Assembly (NCBI RefSeq): GCF_024868665.1
Contig: NC_079891.1
Coordinates: forward strand, 14,963,973 to 15,027,972
Source of the DNA: Triplophysa rosa
Lineage: Eukaryota > Chordata > Actinopteri > Cypriniformes > Nemacheilidae
Length of the DNA stretch: 64,000 bases
Direction of reading: 5' to 3'
Shown piece by piece: positions 22,307 through 33,960 of this stretch (its first letter is position 1; each line of letters starts with the position of its first letter). The notes beneath the pieces were generated by a model. The model searched no databases, had not been told where the DNA came from, and saw nothing but the letters and a program-made list of their open reading frames with translations. The translations under genes and the position numbers were made by a program.

Positions 22307-23299
22307 TGGGAACATCATAACTCAAAAAATTTGATGTAACTGATTACCTCAAATTTTTGCAACTTGTTTGCAAATTTCAGCAACTTGTTTAGACCTATTT
22401 CAAGACACTGTGTTTGGTAGAGCACAATATCATATAAAAAATTCTGAAGCATACATATGTACACTGTGCAAAGTATGCAACTTTTCTGTATCAATATAAA
22501 GCCGATGGTGAATTTTAGTTACAAAAGTGCAATGCGCTTGACTTCACCTTCCGTTCTGGATGTGTTGATGTGTTGAATAACTCAGAAGTAACATTAGCCA
22601 CAAGTTATACATATTTTTTCAAACCATTAGGTCATGTCATGTGGCAACCGCAATGCATTCATGTGCCACCAATGTTACTGTTGTAAATATCTACACTGTA
22701 AAACCTAACAGCGTATCTTACTAAAAGAAGTAAGTTTATATAACTCAAATCTCAAAAAATTTTGGAGTCACTCATTCCCATGAATTTAACCTAACTCAAA
22801 GATGAATTGTTGAAGTAATAACTCAATTGGTTTGAGTGCATTTAAATTTGTGTAGTATTTTAAGTATTGTTGATTTAGTTCCAGCTTGTTCCATTCACTC
22901 ATTCTTTAAAAGTTGGCTTTATACCATTACACAAATCTAAGTCCCTCAGTAATATAGAGCTATATAGTTTAGGATTTTTTGTTTTTATTACAGTGTATCC
23001 AAATAATTCTTAATGATGCCTAAATTGTCCATCACAATATATTGTTAATAACTTAATTACAGCAGTAATTACATTAGTTGATCCACAGAAACACTAAGAT
23101 AATTGATTTATTGTCTAACATTTTCAAATAAAAAATACAATCAGTTCATGTTTCCAGATTGTCTAATGTAAAGATTTGTTGATTTTTTAAATACGTAATT
23201 GGAATAATTTGGGGTTTCACACATTTTTCTTTTGGAGGGTGGCACTGAACTAATTTTAACACAATTAAGAATTGTTGCTGACTTAAACTTTATTCGGAC

Positions 23300-23437
23300 C
23301 TGCTTATAAGTTCGGACCTGCTGCACTCAATGAAACGTGTTCAATTATAAGCAGCTTCAATTAGCGGAGAAGCTACGGATGACCGCTGCTGTGTGTCTTT
23401 TTCATGTATTTGTCGACGTTGTTGTCTTGCATACGAG
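23300..23437 (+). other. Putative 5' non-coding exon of the carried gene
   Basis: GC-richer sequence ends at a consensus donor, ATACGAG/GTAAGG, at 23437/23438, about 520 bp before the first coding exon. The transcription start is not determined. It is an inference from position and donor quality. Confidence 0.35.
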
Positions 23438-23958
23438 GTAAGGTAAGCTATTATTTTATCACTGCTTTACATGCTGTTAAAATATAAAAGCGCGTTGTGT
23501 GAAACTTGCCAAGTTACTGAGTTGTGGAAACGATAGCATTAGCTTGCAAGCACACCTCATTCTGCTTTAAAAAAAACATTCAAAACGTTAACGTTACTGT
23601 AGTCGCGGTCAAACTCGTTCGTCGAGTAAAGCTGTAGTAACGTCAGTATGTTAAAAGTGTAAAAATATATAATCAACTATAGTTCGTTAGCTTGTTAGCT
23701 AATATCCCCATGCTTTTCAAACTAGAGTAACTCGGTTAGCTGACGTCAGGTTAATTTTGAAGCGCGCAATGAGGGAACAGCTAAGCACCATATTAAAGAG
23801 AATAACCATGAAAATATATTAGTTGACAAGTTGACAAGAAAACCCTCTTCATTCGATAGGTGAAAAGAGTAATAGTAAATTAAAGCCATGAACAGAAACA
23901 AAAACAGGCTTACTGGCCTGACTTAAATTTGCTTTACTGTACTCAGGTGTTTTGACAG

Positions 23959-25189
23959 GTATAAAACATGTGGAAATGCAAATTGTGTGTTTTTTCCAGT
24001 GCCTTAAAAGTGCAGTTATTGAGACATTACAGACTCTACCATGGCCAGTATTCCACAGTTTCACCTTTACCATGCCTGCATAACAGCTGCATGTGTACAT
24101 TTAGTACTTTTACCTCAGCTGCTAAAACTCTACAAGAAGAGGAAGACTGGAAGTTTTGGCGAGAAGATGGAAGATGTTTTGATGGCATATGAGGAACAGG
24201 TAAGAATATTTTTAATGCATTACATTGCTGTTGAATGGGAGGAGCAGACCCTAACACCCCCCTGTGCATACCTTTTTGTTTGTGGAACAGGACAAAAACA
24301 TCACTGCAGCTAGAACAGCAGCCCTGGCCGGCCAGCCGCTGTATTTAAAGGAGGATTCAACAGAGGTCTTCAAAACATGCAAGGTATTTTTCTATTCTCC
24401 TTTACCAATATCCATAGCTCAATACCTTCATATACTTTTCAAAGAAAAATCACTGATGAACATGAAATTATAAACTGCCTTCTGCTGTGTGTCTATTGTG
24501 TCTTTAACAATTTTTTACTATTAGTACTACAAAGATTCAGGTATAAGATTCAGATACACGTCTGATATTTTGAGAAAAACTTAGTAACAAGTGAAGACAC
24601 AGACTCAAACTCTCTCCTCATCATATGGAAGGAGAAATTAAGGGTGACGATCTTCCCTAAATCTTGTATTCTCAGTTTGGTATAAGATGTTAGTACAGTG
24701 TAACACCACATTTCGGAACTAATACATGGAACATATTTACCTTTTTATTGATATTGCTTCTATTTGACTATTGCATTAAGCAGTGATGATGACATAATGT
24801 TTTCTTTTATATCATTAGTCTTTTTTAAGTTTAATGATTTGTCCAAATACACTGAAAACACTGAACATGTGTTCCCTTTTCAGGATGAGTTGGAAGCAAC
24901 CCAGGGGCAGTGGCTCTGGTGGCAGTAGTGAATGAAGATAAGGTTCCTGCAGGAGTTCCCTTTGAAACTCACCATGTCTATCGTCCTCGAGAATCAAGTT
25001 GTAATGGCTCACAGATCTTGGACAGATTCACTTGTCATTTTGTTTGGACTGATCTACGCTCTCCATTTGAGCTACCCTGAGAAGCTCAGTGGCTTCTTTG
25101 AGTTCATCCAGGTGGTCCTCCTGAATCTTGATGATGGGAGAAAGCAGCTCAAACCTAAGTTACAGGCCTTGAGAAATGAGCTGGAGTAA
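23959..25189 (+). pseudogene. Decayed multi-exon zinc-finger-type gene inside a TIR element
   Basis: Three exons have consensus splice sites: 23959-24199 (acceptor TTTTGACAG, donor CAG/GTAAG), 24291-24383 and 24894-25189. The ATG at 23968 opens a C2H2-like segment (WKCKLC, then RHYRLYH, then CLHNSCMCTF). Exon 3 encodes DKNITAARTAALAGQPLYL. The last exon ends in a hydrophobic helix plus LFGLIYALHLSYPEK and a stop at 25187-25189. This C-terminal pattern resembles a gene family abundant in cyprinid genomes, but I cannot name it with certainty. Exon junctions are in phase 0 between exons 2 and 3. Frameshifts in exons 2 and 4 break the product, and a poly(A) signal candidate is at 26148-26153. Confidence 0.55.
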
Positions 25190-27685
25190 ATTGACACAGG
25201 TGAAACAGGTTTTGTTGTTATAGGTCAGCATGTTTTTGTTTTAGCTTGCAAGCCTAAAATAGTTAAACGAGTGAGAAACTTCGGGGCATTTTACTGCTGA
25301 TAATAATTTGCGTACAGTGAACTAATGACCCCTCAGTTCTTTTCTATTCTGATTTTGTGTTTAAACAGATACTGTGCATCACTGAACAAGGATTGTTGAT
25401 TCTAGTTCTATTCTAGTTAGTTTGATATCATAGTTTTTTCTACAATAGGTTTGTGTATTATGTGAGTTATTCACACTTTCCGCATGTTTCATTGTACACA
25501 TAAATGTGAATGATATTTATTCACCAGCTTCATTGTGTAACATTATGGACACTGTTACTCAGGGGTGCACAAAGGTATCAAAACATAAAATTGAACAAAG
25601 TGTTCTAAATCAGGTAATTAGAGTAAATAGATGTGCCTTAACTGTTGGGTATGAATACAATAACCTGCTGCTTGCAGGAGAGGGGAAAAGTTTGGGGTAG
25701 AGGCAGTGTAATAATAATCGAGCATAATATCAATGTTGAAGGCCACAGCAAGCTCAACTACATGCTTTATTAGTTTTGCATTGCCTCCTCCCCCAAATTG
25801 TTCCCCTCTCCTGCAAGGTGCATCTGCTCCAGGAAGGCTTTCTAGTATCGCTGGCATCATTATTGTAGTTAAATCGGCAATTAAAGCAGCTATTAAAATT
25901 TACATGATAGTTTATATGGTACCACATAAATTGCACATGTATATGGGAAACTTGGTAGACTTTTTTTGAACCTTGAACCAGCAGGTAACTTTACAATACA
26001 ATGGACTATGCAGAATTATTTTATTGTAGTGTGACGGAGCCCACAGATCATACCTTAGTGTCCAAAATATTAACAAAAGAAGCTGATGAGTGAAATGGAT
26101 GAAAAAAGATTTATTTGTTGATGATTTGAGTGACTTATTTAAGGTTAAATAAATATAAAAGTAAGTGTAGATTAGTACAGTTTGTTCCTGGAGTTGTACA
26201 CATTGAAATGTTGTGTATTCAGTTGAGAGGATTCAACTAAATAAATCGTTTAAGTATTGTCAGATGTGTGTTTGTTTGTAATGAGTTAATACAACTTAAA
26301 TGGTTTAAGGCAATCGGTTTCCTCAAATGAAGAAAGTAGCCACAACAAAGTTTGAAGTTGTCAGAACTAGAATGTAATAATTTGATTTAGCAGAAGGAAA
26401 CCGTAAATTCAACTTAAATTAATCATCTTTATTCAAATGTTAATACTTAAGTTGTTCTTACTTTATTCAGATTAATTCTGTTAACACATTTTAAGCAAGT
26501 TTAGATAAATGCTGCATATAAGTGTAACATACTTACTGGTTTTGAGTCCTATTAACTGAATGGAATTAGTACAATGAACTTTATCCAAGTTACTTTAACA
26601 ATAAATACTTGAGTTACTTGTACTCAAATCAAATAATTTTTTATGCTTAAATTGTTTGAGTTAATAAACTTAAACCATTCAAGGCAATCGGTTTCCTTAA
26701 ATGGTTTAAGTTGAACTAACTCATCGGGTTTTACAGTGAACTAAAGCAAACACTGATCACAATAACGGTGATTTGAGAAATATCAACATTTTTTCAACAT
26801 TAATTGCGGGTGCAAAAGTGATATTGATAAGCACAAATTCACTGAAATTTCATATTTTTTTACTAAAAACAAGACTTATTTTCTTAGGTCATTTTGCTCA
26901 TCAAGAAAATGCATCTTGATTCCAGAATTTGTAGACATTTTTACTGGAAAACAAGAAAAAAAGTGAGGACGTCATTTATTGCAGTGCAGGGCCGAGATTG
27001 GGCACCCCAGATTTTAAAAAAGCTGTCGTGTAAAAGCAAAACACAATTATCTGTAGATTTAATTAGAAATTCTCAGGTAAAGGTAATGTTGATATTTGAT
27101 AGTAAACAACCACCATCACTGTGGTCGGTGTTTGATTTAGTTGGGCTCTTGACTCTTGTGCTTTAGTGTAAAAGTTGTTTAATGTTAATAACAAAGTGTA
27201 GAAGAGCAAAATAGGAATCTTACATGTGTCCTTTTCGGTGATAGTAAAATTTTGTAATCGTATGGTTGACGTTATGTTAATTTATATAAATTTATCATAT
27301 AGAATAGTGTAAGAGAGATTCAGCTTCATTGTTAGTTTTATTTTAGTTGGGCAAACCATTGGGTAATTTGCATATTAGTCCCATTTGAACTTACATACTT
27401 GGCACAAAAACTGCACATACCAATACATGTCCTCTCGTGCACAGTTTCTACCCTTTTTGCAACCTTACCAATACACTTCCCCGATAGCATCAGTGTATGA
27501 ATCTCAACAACAGTGACAATCATCAAACTAATTCAGACAAACAGATCAACTGCAATGCATGCTGGGAGTCATGAATGAGTTTTGTACTGTGATGTTACCC
27601 AGTATGCATTGCAGCATGAAGCTGCAAGACCCAACAAATGTATTTTAACACACTGTCAAAACTGACACTGAAAACTTATCATTAA

Positions 27686-27735
27686 AATAAAAGAGTCAAG
27701 AGCCCAACTCAAGGAAACACCGATCACCATGATGG
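27686..27735 (+). repeat. Family-X MITE end
   Basis: AGAGTCAAGAGCCCAACTCA is followed by the palindromic core CACCATGATGGTG. It is the inverted partner of 21160-21205 at the other edge of the composite. Confidence 0.7.
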
Positions 27736-27974
27736 TGCTTTTGTTATATGGGAAATTTAAGTTGAATCAACTCAATTACATTTCATTACATGAATCTATT
27801 TTTTATGAGTTTGATCTAAAGTCTATTTAATAAAATTAAGTTGGACCAACTTAATTACATTTCATTGAATGAGCCTGTTTTTTCACGAGTAGAAGCCACA
27901 CATATTTATTGGATGGAAATCCTGCACTCAAATAAATTGAGTTCATCCAATGAGTTACTTTTTTGAGTGCACTC

Positions 27975-28660
27975 CGCAAACGAACAATGTCTTGTAGTAC
28001 AATCCCCAAAAAAGTAAAAAATCGCTCTCACGTACCTTCTCCGGATCGGTTATATATCGATAAATAGCCATCATCTCGCAGCTTAATTCTTATATCTCAT
28101 CTGGATTGTGTGCTTATCCTGAAAAAACATTATAGCGTGGCATTATTTTGGTGTTGAGAAAGATTTGTGATAACAGCATGCAAATTTAAACTACAGGAAA
28201 CTTTAAAATCACACAGACACGAAGAATCAGTGTATGAATCTCAACAATGGTGACAAACAACAAAAGAAAACATCATGCTGCAATGCTGGGTAACATCGTA
28301 GTTCAAAACTCATTTCTGACTCCTGCATGCATTCGTGTTAAGGGTTAAGTATTTTGTATTTTAAATACATGCTCACTCCTGCCCGCTGCTGCAAGATACG
28401 CAGATATTGTAGTCATCTTTAAGAATTGGCTGAAAACACATTTCTTCCATCAGCACCTAACTGATCAGTTCTGACTTTTATTTCTTTTCCACTCTATCAT
28501 AAAAAATCCTTAGCTTTGTATACTGTGGTGGGCTATATGACACCAGTTTACTGCACTTATGTTTTTTGTTGTCCTTATGATGTTCCAATTGCTTATATCT
28601 TTTGTAAGTCATTTTGGATAAAAGTGTCTGCTAAATATAAATGTAATATAACTTTATAAC
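27975..28660 (+). pseudogene. L2 LINE 3' part, with an inner insertion
   Basis: 27975-28055 continues the L2 C-terminal coding sequence (ATCGCTCTCACGTACCTTCT). A MITE block then intervenes (about 28056-28351, with the AATCAGTGTATGAATCTCAA motif). L2 resumes at 28352 (AAGAATTGGCTGAAAACACA) and ends in the standard L2 tail with TTTTGGATAAAAGTGTCTGC at about 28610-28630. Confidence 0.7.
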
Positions 28661-28742
28661 ATCTCTTTCTTTTTCAATGCACAAGTGTTCTTACAAAAAC
28701 GTTACTGTAAGCATTTAAAGAGCGACAAGGCATGATTTAATA

Positions 28743-28860
28743 AGAGTCAAGAGCTCAACTAAAGCAAACACTGATCACAATAATGGTGGTTTGATGAAAC
28801 GTCAACATTTATTCAACATTAATTGCAGGTGCAAAAGTGATATTGATTGAATGCCATTAG
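28743..28860 (+). repeat. Family-X MITE end, uninterrupted
   Basis: AGAGTCAAGAGCTCAACTAA continues without a break into AGCAAACACTGATCACAATA and GGTGCAAAAGTGATATTGAT. It serves as the empty-site reference for the 5.1 kb insertion at 21630. Confidence 0.75.
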
Positions 28861-29322
28861 CATTGCCAAATCAACAATTTTTAACATTGTTTCAATGGTT
28901 TTCACCTGCTCTCTTGCTATCGGGTGTAAGTGCATTGGTAAGGTTGCAAAAAGGGTAGAAACTGTGCACGAGAGGACATGTATTGGTACGTGCAGTTTGT
29001 GTGCCAAGTATGTAAGTTCAAATGGGACTAATATGCAAATTTGCCCAATGGTTTGACAACTAAAATAAAAAACTAACAATGAAGCTGATTCTCTCTTATG
29101 CTATTACAAATAATATAAATCAATATATGATAAAAAATAGTTTTCTAGATTTCACTATGTCACACCATAGGACAATGTTTGATTGTATGTATGATTTATT
29201 TTGCATTTCTACAGTTTGTTTTAAATATACAAAAGTCAAGAGCCCAACTACATTAAATCAATGACTGATCACAGTAATTGTGGTTGTTTACTATTAAATA
29301 TCAAAGTTAACTTTACCTGAGA

Positions 29323-29912
29323 CCTAGTCCACACTTCACGGGTATTTTTAAAAACTGAGTTTTTCCTTTGTTTAAAAAAATCGTATTCACAAGAAAATGC
29401 AAAAGCATGCCAAACCAACAGGTGGCGATATAATCCTAACCATAAAGCCGTATTGGCCAATCAGTAGCTTCAAATCTGACGTCAAACAAAGAAGATAGCG
29501 ACACGCGTTCTAACATCTTATGCCAAATCTCTGGTTTCACCGTCTACACGACAACACTGAGGGGCGGTTTCCCAGTTAGGGATTAGTTTAAACCAGGACT
29601 AGGCCTTAGTTAAATTAGGATATTTAAGTCGTTTTTAAATACTCACTTTACAAAAAAAGCATTACTGGTGTGCATGAAGAGACACAACAATTGCTGTAAT
29701 GTATTTTAAGATATGTCAGTGTTTGTCAAGTTTTTTTATCAAGACACCTCTAACATTACCTGAAAACTGAGTTTCTTAAAATCTTCACTCTGGAAGGAGT
29801 TTTCAAAAACGTTGGGTTTCAGTGACTGAGTACTGCGTTTGCGTGTGGACGAACGGCCAAACCGCATAGAAGAAACTGCGGTTTTGAAAATACCTGTGTT
29901 CGTGTGGACAGG
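29323..29912. mobile_element. Non-autonomous hAT-like element
   Basis: The ends are CCTAGTCCACAC and GTGTGGACAGG (inverse match with one mismatch). Flanks are ACCTGAGA and GCCTGAGA, an 8-bp duplication with one difference. The paralogous sequence near 27060-27090 (minus strand) lacks the element and shows the empty site. A second repeat starting GGGGCGGTTTCCCAG (29560-) is nested inside. Confidence 0.75.
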
Positions 29913-30133
29913 GCCTGAGAATTTCTCATTAAATCTACAGATAATTGTTTAGCTTTCACATGACAGCTTCTGTAATACACTGTAAAACGTGCTACACCCA
30001 CAAAGTAGGTTTAATATACTTTAAATAGTTGTAATCTAGTTTATTTGATTTGTTTTATACTAAAAAGTATTAATATACTTCCTCTTTACCTAAAATATAT
30101 CTGTTTTTATATAACAATATATTTTAAATAAAA

Positions 30134-30355
30134 CTATTGCAATTTATTTGGGTAGCTATTTGTATGTGGTTGTTGTGTACAAGAAACGTTATAAAAGTGA
30201 GTTGACGTACACAATTTATTAGAGCAGCTGTCGATGTGGCAGGTGTGTTCATCAAACATAAATATTTTACATTTTTTATAAGTTGGCATTATCCCTTTTT
30301 CCCTGGCGAGGACGCAGATGGAGCATCTTCCTCGGCACTTCAACTGTTTGTTCAC
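30134..30355 (-). other. Cys-rich fragment, possibly a transposase C-terminal finger
   Basis: A short minus-strand frame contains CRGRCSIC, then KKCK, then DEHTCHIDSC. This spacing is reminiscent of the cysteine-rich C-terminal domain of piggyBac-type transposases, but key positions are missing and the frame is only 73 codons. It may equally be chance. Confidence 0.25.
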
Positions 30356-30593
30356 TGCAGCGGATCTGAATTTCAGGGACTGATTAACACGGCAAGTTGA
30401 GCAAATTTAGCTGAACGATTGGTGATGTAAAGTCACGCAAAATCACTTACTCCACTAGGGAGCTGAGGTTAGGTTTGCAAATTGTACTGTAGCCTATAGC
30501 TAGCTATCCTGCACACATGGCAAGCTAAGTTTGTTGCACAGTGCTAAGCAGTGTGGTCTTGTAGGCAACGATCGGCAGACAATGGCGGTTGAG

Positions 30594-30882
30594 ACCGTGT
30601 TGTTAATATGAAATTAAATAAGTGCTACTATGTGTTTTAATGCTACTTTGGCTTTAATTTTACCAATAATGTCACTTTTAATCGTTAGTTAGCGTTAACT
30701 TAAACTAATATTTGCCATTAAAAGGTAAGGTAAAAGACAAAACACGTTAACATTAGTAGTTTAAGTTAACGCTAACTAACGATTCATAGTGATATTATTG
30801 GTAAAATTAAAGCCAATTTAGCCTTAAAACACATAGTAGACATTACTTCAGCACTTACTTAATTTCATATTAACAACAGGGT
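30594..30882. repeat. Long foldback hairpin
   Basis: The arms 30594-30710 and 30752-30882 are inverted copies with small indels, separated by about 40 bp. Shared blocks include GGCTTTAATTTTACCAATAA and CGTTAGTTAGCGTTAACTTA with their complements. Confidence 0.85.
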
Positions 30883-31337
30883 CTCCGGTGGGTGATGCAG
30901 CTGTTGTGAAGTGCTCGCGTTATCAGCAACAGAGATGCTAGTGCATTTGATAGCACTGGCTCCTGTTACTAGCAGCACCTGCTAACATCATCGCCACTGT
31001 TACAACATTTAGGATGGACGTGTTTAAAAACGCAGATACGTAGGTAACATTAATACTTAGATGCACAAATGCCCTCAGTTATAGTTTTAGATTGCACAGA
31101 TTAAATTTCGGGAAACGGTATTTATAGTGGGACCTTTTACAGCAATTGAATGGTTGAAATACAGAGGTTCTGTGGTTTGGGCTACTGTCATCAGGCTGTG
31201 AATTTTGATCAGATTATACTTTTTGACAGGATCCATCTGCCTCTGTGGAATAAAGGAGAGAAGGGGTCCTGAGATGCCTGATTGAGTACAGGGGGGAGAG
31301 ACATGAAGCCTTCATCAGTGTCCACTACATACGCTGT

Positions 31338-31435
31338 CAGAAAAAATGTGCCAAATTTGTACCTTTAGGGGTACAATGGCTTGTCACTGGGGCAGTACCC
31401 TCAAAGGTACACATATTGTACCTTTCCACATGGAT
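31338..31435. repeat. MITE with GGTAC-type ends
   Basis: GTACCTTTAGGGGTACAATG is followed by CACTGGGGCAGTACC and AAAGGTACA words. This is a repeated style in teleost genomes; only one copy is seen here. Confidence 0.45.
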
Positions 31436-31439
31436 ACCC

Positions 31440-31615
31440 AGACAGCAAGCAACCATTGAATCAATGTTAAAAAAATGGTTGATTTGTCAATTTTAATGGA
31501 ATTTAATCAATATCACTTTTGCACCTGAAATTAATGTTAAAAAAAGTTGAAATTTCAACAAACCACCATTATTGTGATCAGTGTTTGCTTTAGTTGGGAC
31601 CTTGACTTTGGTAAA
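31440..31615 (-). repeat. Family-X MITE fragment
   Basis: Its order is the reverse of 28755-28860 and 48470-48620: CAACCATTGAATCAATGTTA, AATCAATATCACTTTTGCAC, ACCATTATTGTGATCAGTG, TTAGTTGGGACCTTGAC. Confidence 0.75.
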
Positions 31616-32160
31616 GTTAAAACGCTTACTTCTTGCATTGCTTTTAACAGTGTTTCACTAAGAACACTTATTGCATTCATAAATGTTGGTCAGAAATGCA
31701 CCCAAGTTGTTCACCTACTGTTGCACTTGTGTATATGGTTGAGTGACAATACAGGGATTTGATTTGATTTATTGGCTGATTTGTAGTCACTGTTAAAAGT
31801 GACTGTGGTTGACATTGAATAAATGTTATTGTGTTCAATCTATAGTCCCATCCTTTTCTTCTTCAATTGAATTTGTAATTGTTATTGACAAAGTCTGTTT
31901 ATGTAAAGTTAATCACTGTAGTGCTTAGAATATAGACATTTAGATTTCTTTTCTGTGGTTATAGTCAGGACTCAATTAAAATGTTTATTCACATATAATT
32001 AGGTTAATTTTACTAAGAACATAAAGTTCATAAAACCTAATTAAAACGAGTACAGGTTACTTGTAGCAACCCATAAATAAGTTACCTGTACCAAGAAAAG
32101 TAGGTTTATCTAACTGAGTAATACTAGTACTATTAGTTAACTAAACTTGATTTTGTTGCG
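31616..32160. other. Unassigned AT-rich sequence
   Basis: No gene is recognised. Words such as TTAGTTAACTAAACTTG and AAGTAGGTTTAT recall interior sequence of the CACTGTAA-type elements (compare 30001-30130). Confidence 0.35.
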
Positions 32161-32202
32161 TTTGTATTAAGTAATGTTAGTGTTACAGGAGCTCACGTCT
32201 TC

Positions 32203-33006
32203 ATGGTCGAAACCCACATCACCCCTCCACCGGTGCCGGGTGCGACTAAGTTCATGGAGCTCGAAGGGGCGGAGGCAGCAGGACTAATGTCAGCCCCTCC
32301 AATGGAGCATTCCTTGGCGGCATACCTAGCGCCCTCCAGGAACACGGGTTTAACAAGCACTCCCACTCTTCTGACAGGCCCTTGCCGCTTCTCTTTTAAG
32401 CAACTGGGCAGGGTTTACGGCGAGCAAGCACGTATGGCAAGAGCTCTATGTCCAAGCTACAGACATATCAAGCCATCTGCCTGGGAGAGCTGAGCGAGGC
32501 CATGTCGGCAGGAATGCTGTGTGGCGTGCTCATGGGGGAAGTACGTTCCACAGCGGATTATCCTTCATGCGACCCGTGGGGTCATTGGGCCATGCTATGG
32601 CCAGTACGGTGGTGGCGCATCGTCATCTCTGGCTGACCCTGGCTATCCTGCCCGAGCGGGATCGGAGTGCGTTCCTCAGCGATCATCTGGGCTCTTCGGA
32701 GAAGGTCTAGGCGTGTTTCAAGCGCGGTTTGAGGATTCCAAAAAGCAGGCGGAGTCCCTGAGAGGCTCGATGCCACGGAGGTTTAACGCCCCGGGGCCGT
32801 CGACTGCCAACGCAGGCCTCAGGTCAGTCTACCGGCCACCACCGGCCAAAAGACCGGCTCCAGCGGCAGCACCGAGACCCGATGCTTGGGGAATGCAGAG
32901 AATGCATGCACAGCCCAGACAGCAGGTTGGTCCTGGAAGACGAGGCCCACCCCCAGCGAAAAGCGGAATGCCTGCTGCTGCAAGGAAGGGAAAGTCGTAT
33001 CCCTGA
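32203..33006 (+). pseudogene. DIRS gag-like protein
   Basis: Two overlapping frames (32203-32493 and 32521-33006) make up a basic, Pro/Ala/Arg-rich protein (PPPAKRPAPAAAPRP near its end). This is typical of DIRS gag products, which package the element RNA. A frameshift lies near 32490-32520. No zinc knuckle is seen. Confidence 0.65.
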
Positions 33007-33558
33007 CCAGCAGCTGAGAGAGGAATATCGGTCTCGAGGTAGCCGTGTTCCTCTCTTGGCGCAGACGAGACCCTACAAAAGGAAGAGTTCAGTTTTGAGT
33101 TTATTTGTCAAAGACAAGAAAATAAAGTTTTGTGTTCAGCATACCTCATGTCTTGCTTTGTCAGCAGAATCAGAATATTTTAGAAATACTAACCTCGCAG
33201 TCGGGCCATGTGCCGACGGTGGTAAAAGGTGCATCGATGTCTCATACACAGCATCATGGGCAAGTGGATGCGGAGATTCCCCGAGTAATGACGGGGATCC
33301 TCGCTGTCTGCCTAGAACGATGGAGCGCATGCGCTCGATCCAGTGGGGTTATCGACTACAGTTTATTTCGCGCCCCCCCCCCCCGCTTCGGCAGGGTAAT
33401 CACAACATTAGTCCCAGAAAGATATTCGCCTGTGCTGAGAGGGGAAATCCGTGCTCTCCTCCGGAAGGGAGCAATTCAAGTGGTTCCGCGGGGGAACATG
33501 GAAGACGGGTTTTACAGCCGTTACTTCCTCCTTCCGAAAAAGAGCGGGGGTTTACGGC

Positions 33559-33940
33559 TGTAATGAGGTTTGTAGAGGGTAGGAAGAAAGGAGGCGGGGT
33601 CGGCGTGGCTGGGAAACGCGGATTCTTTTATTAGAGCAAAATAAATAACAATAGCGCCACTGCGGTTCTCACATTTCAATAACTCAGACTTTCAAACTCT
33701 ATACAGTCTGTCATTCAGATTTTTCGTCGCGGGGTTTCGTCCCTACGGAGGTTCGTCTTGGTGCGTCTTGCCAGCCGCTCTCTCTTTTGCCGTCTCCTCA
33801 TGCTGCTTATATGCGTCTCCTCACCAATCACTGTAACGAGACACAGGTGATCTTAATGTGCACTTGACCTACTTACGCGCCGTCTTTCTCGCGCCTCCCC
33901 CCTTCGGCGCAGACTTCGCTAAACCACTCCCCCCTTGCCA
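33559..33940 (-). mobile_element. 3' LTR of the Gmr1-type element
   Basis: Full-length LTR of 382 bp, TGTAATGAGG to CTTGCCA as read on the plus strand (TG...CA on the minus strand). It has a minus-strand AATAAA near 33630-33640. Bases 33717-33940 are repeated at 36394-36629. Confidence 0.8.
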
Positions 33941-33960
33941 CATACCCCCACCGCCCGACT
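33941..33960 (-). other. Polypurine tract
   Basis: On the minus strand the sequence next to the LTR is GGCGGTGGGGGTATG, as expected for plus-strand priming. Confidence 0.6.

Larger units (their letters stand above)
21630..26739. mobile_element. 5.1-kb TIR element carrying a gene remnant
   Basis: The ends read CACTGTAAACCCGAATG and, on the other strand, CACTGTAAAACCCGATG. The element sits inside a family-X repeat whose uninterrupted form is present at 28743-28770. Its interior is rich in TTAACTCAAA and AAACTTAA words. It holds a 70-bp triplicate (22097-22306) and decayed exons (23959-25189). No transposase is recognised, so it would be non-autonomous. Superfamily is unassigned. Confidence 0.6.
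21606..27165. mobile_element. Family-X MITE interrupted by the 5.1 kb element
   Basis: The left end AGAGTCAAGAGCTCAA (21608-) is broken at 21630. The repeat continues at 26740 with ACTAAAGCAAACACTGATCA. The opposite end, GTTGGGCTCTTGACTC, is at 27139-27154. Intact copies elsewhere (28743-) show the uninterrupted order, which proves the insertion. Confidence 0.65.
20924..27974. mobile_element. ~7-kb composite insertion in the L2 LINE
   Basis: The left end (ACTCAGAAAAGTAACTCATT, 20925-) and right end (GAGTTACTTTTTTGAGTGC, ending 27974) are inverted repeats. About 275 bp (20925-21200 and 27690-27974) is shared in inverted orientation. L2 coding sequence stops on the left and continues on the right (CTCCGCAAACGAACAATG..., then a block typical of the L2 C-terminus). 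Everything between therefore inserted into L2. Nested inside are an L2 tail copy, a family-X MITE and a 5.1 kb TIR element. The target duplication is ambiguous (CACTC at most). Confidence 0.7.
26990..29990. repeat. Large inverted repeat pair
   Basis: Blocks at 27010-27160 and 27320-27500 return in inverted orientation at 28915-29090 and 29230-29990. Examples are GGACATGTATTGGTA with its complement and ATAATTGT / ACAATTAT next to CTGTAGATTTAAT. This is the signature of inverted insertion of the same MITE family or of a foldback element. Confidence 0.6.
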
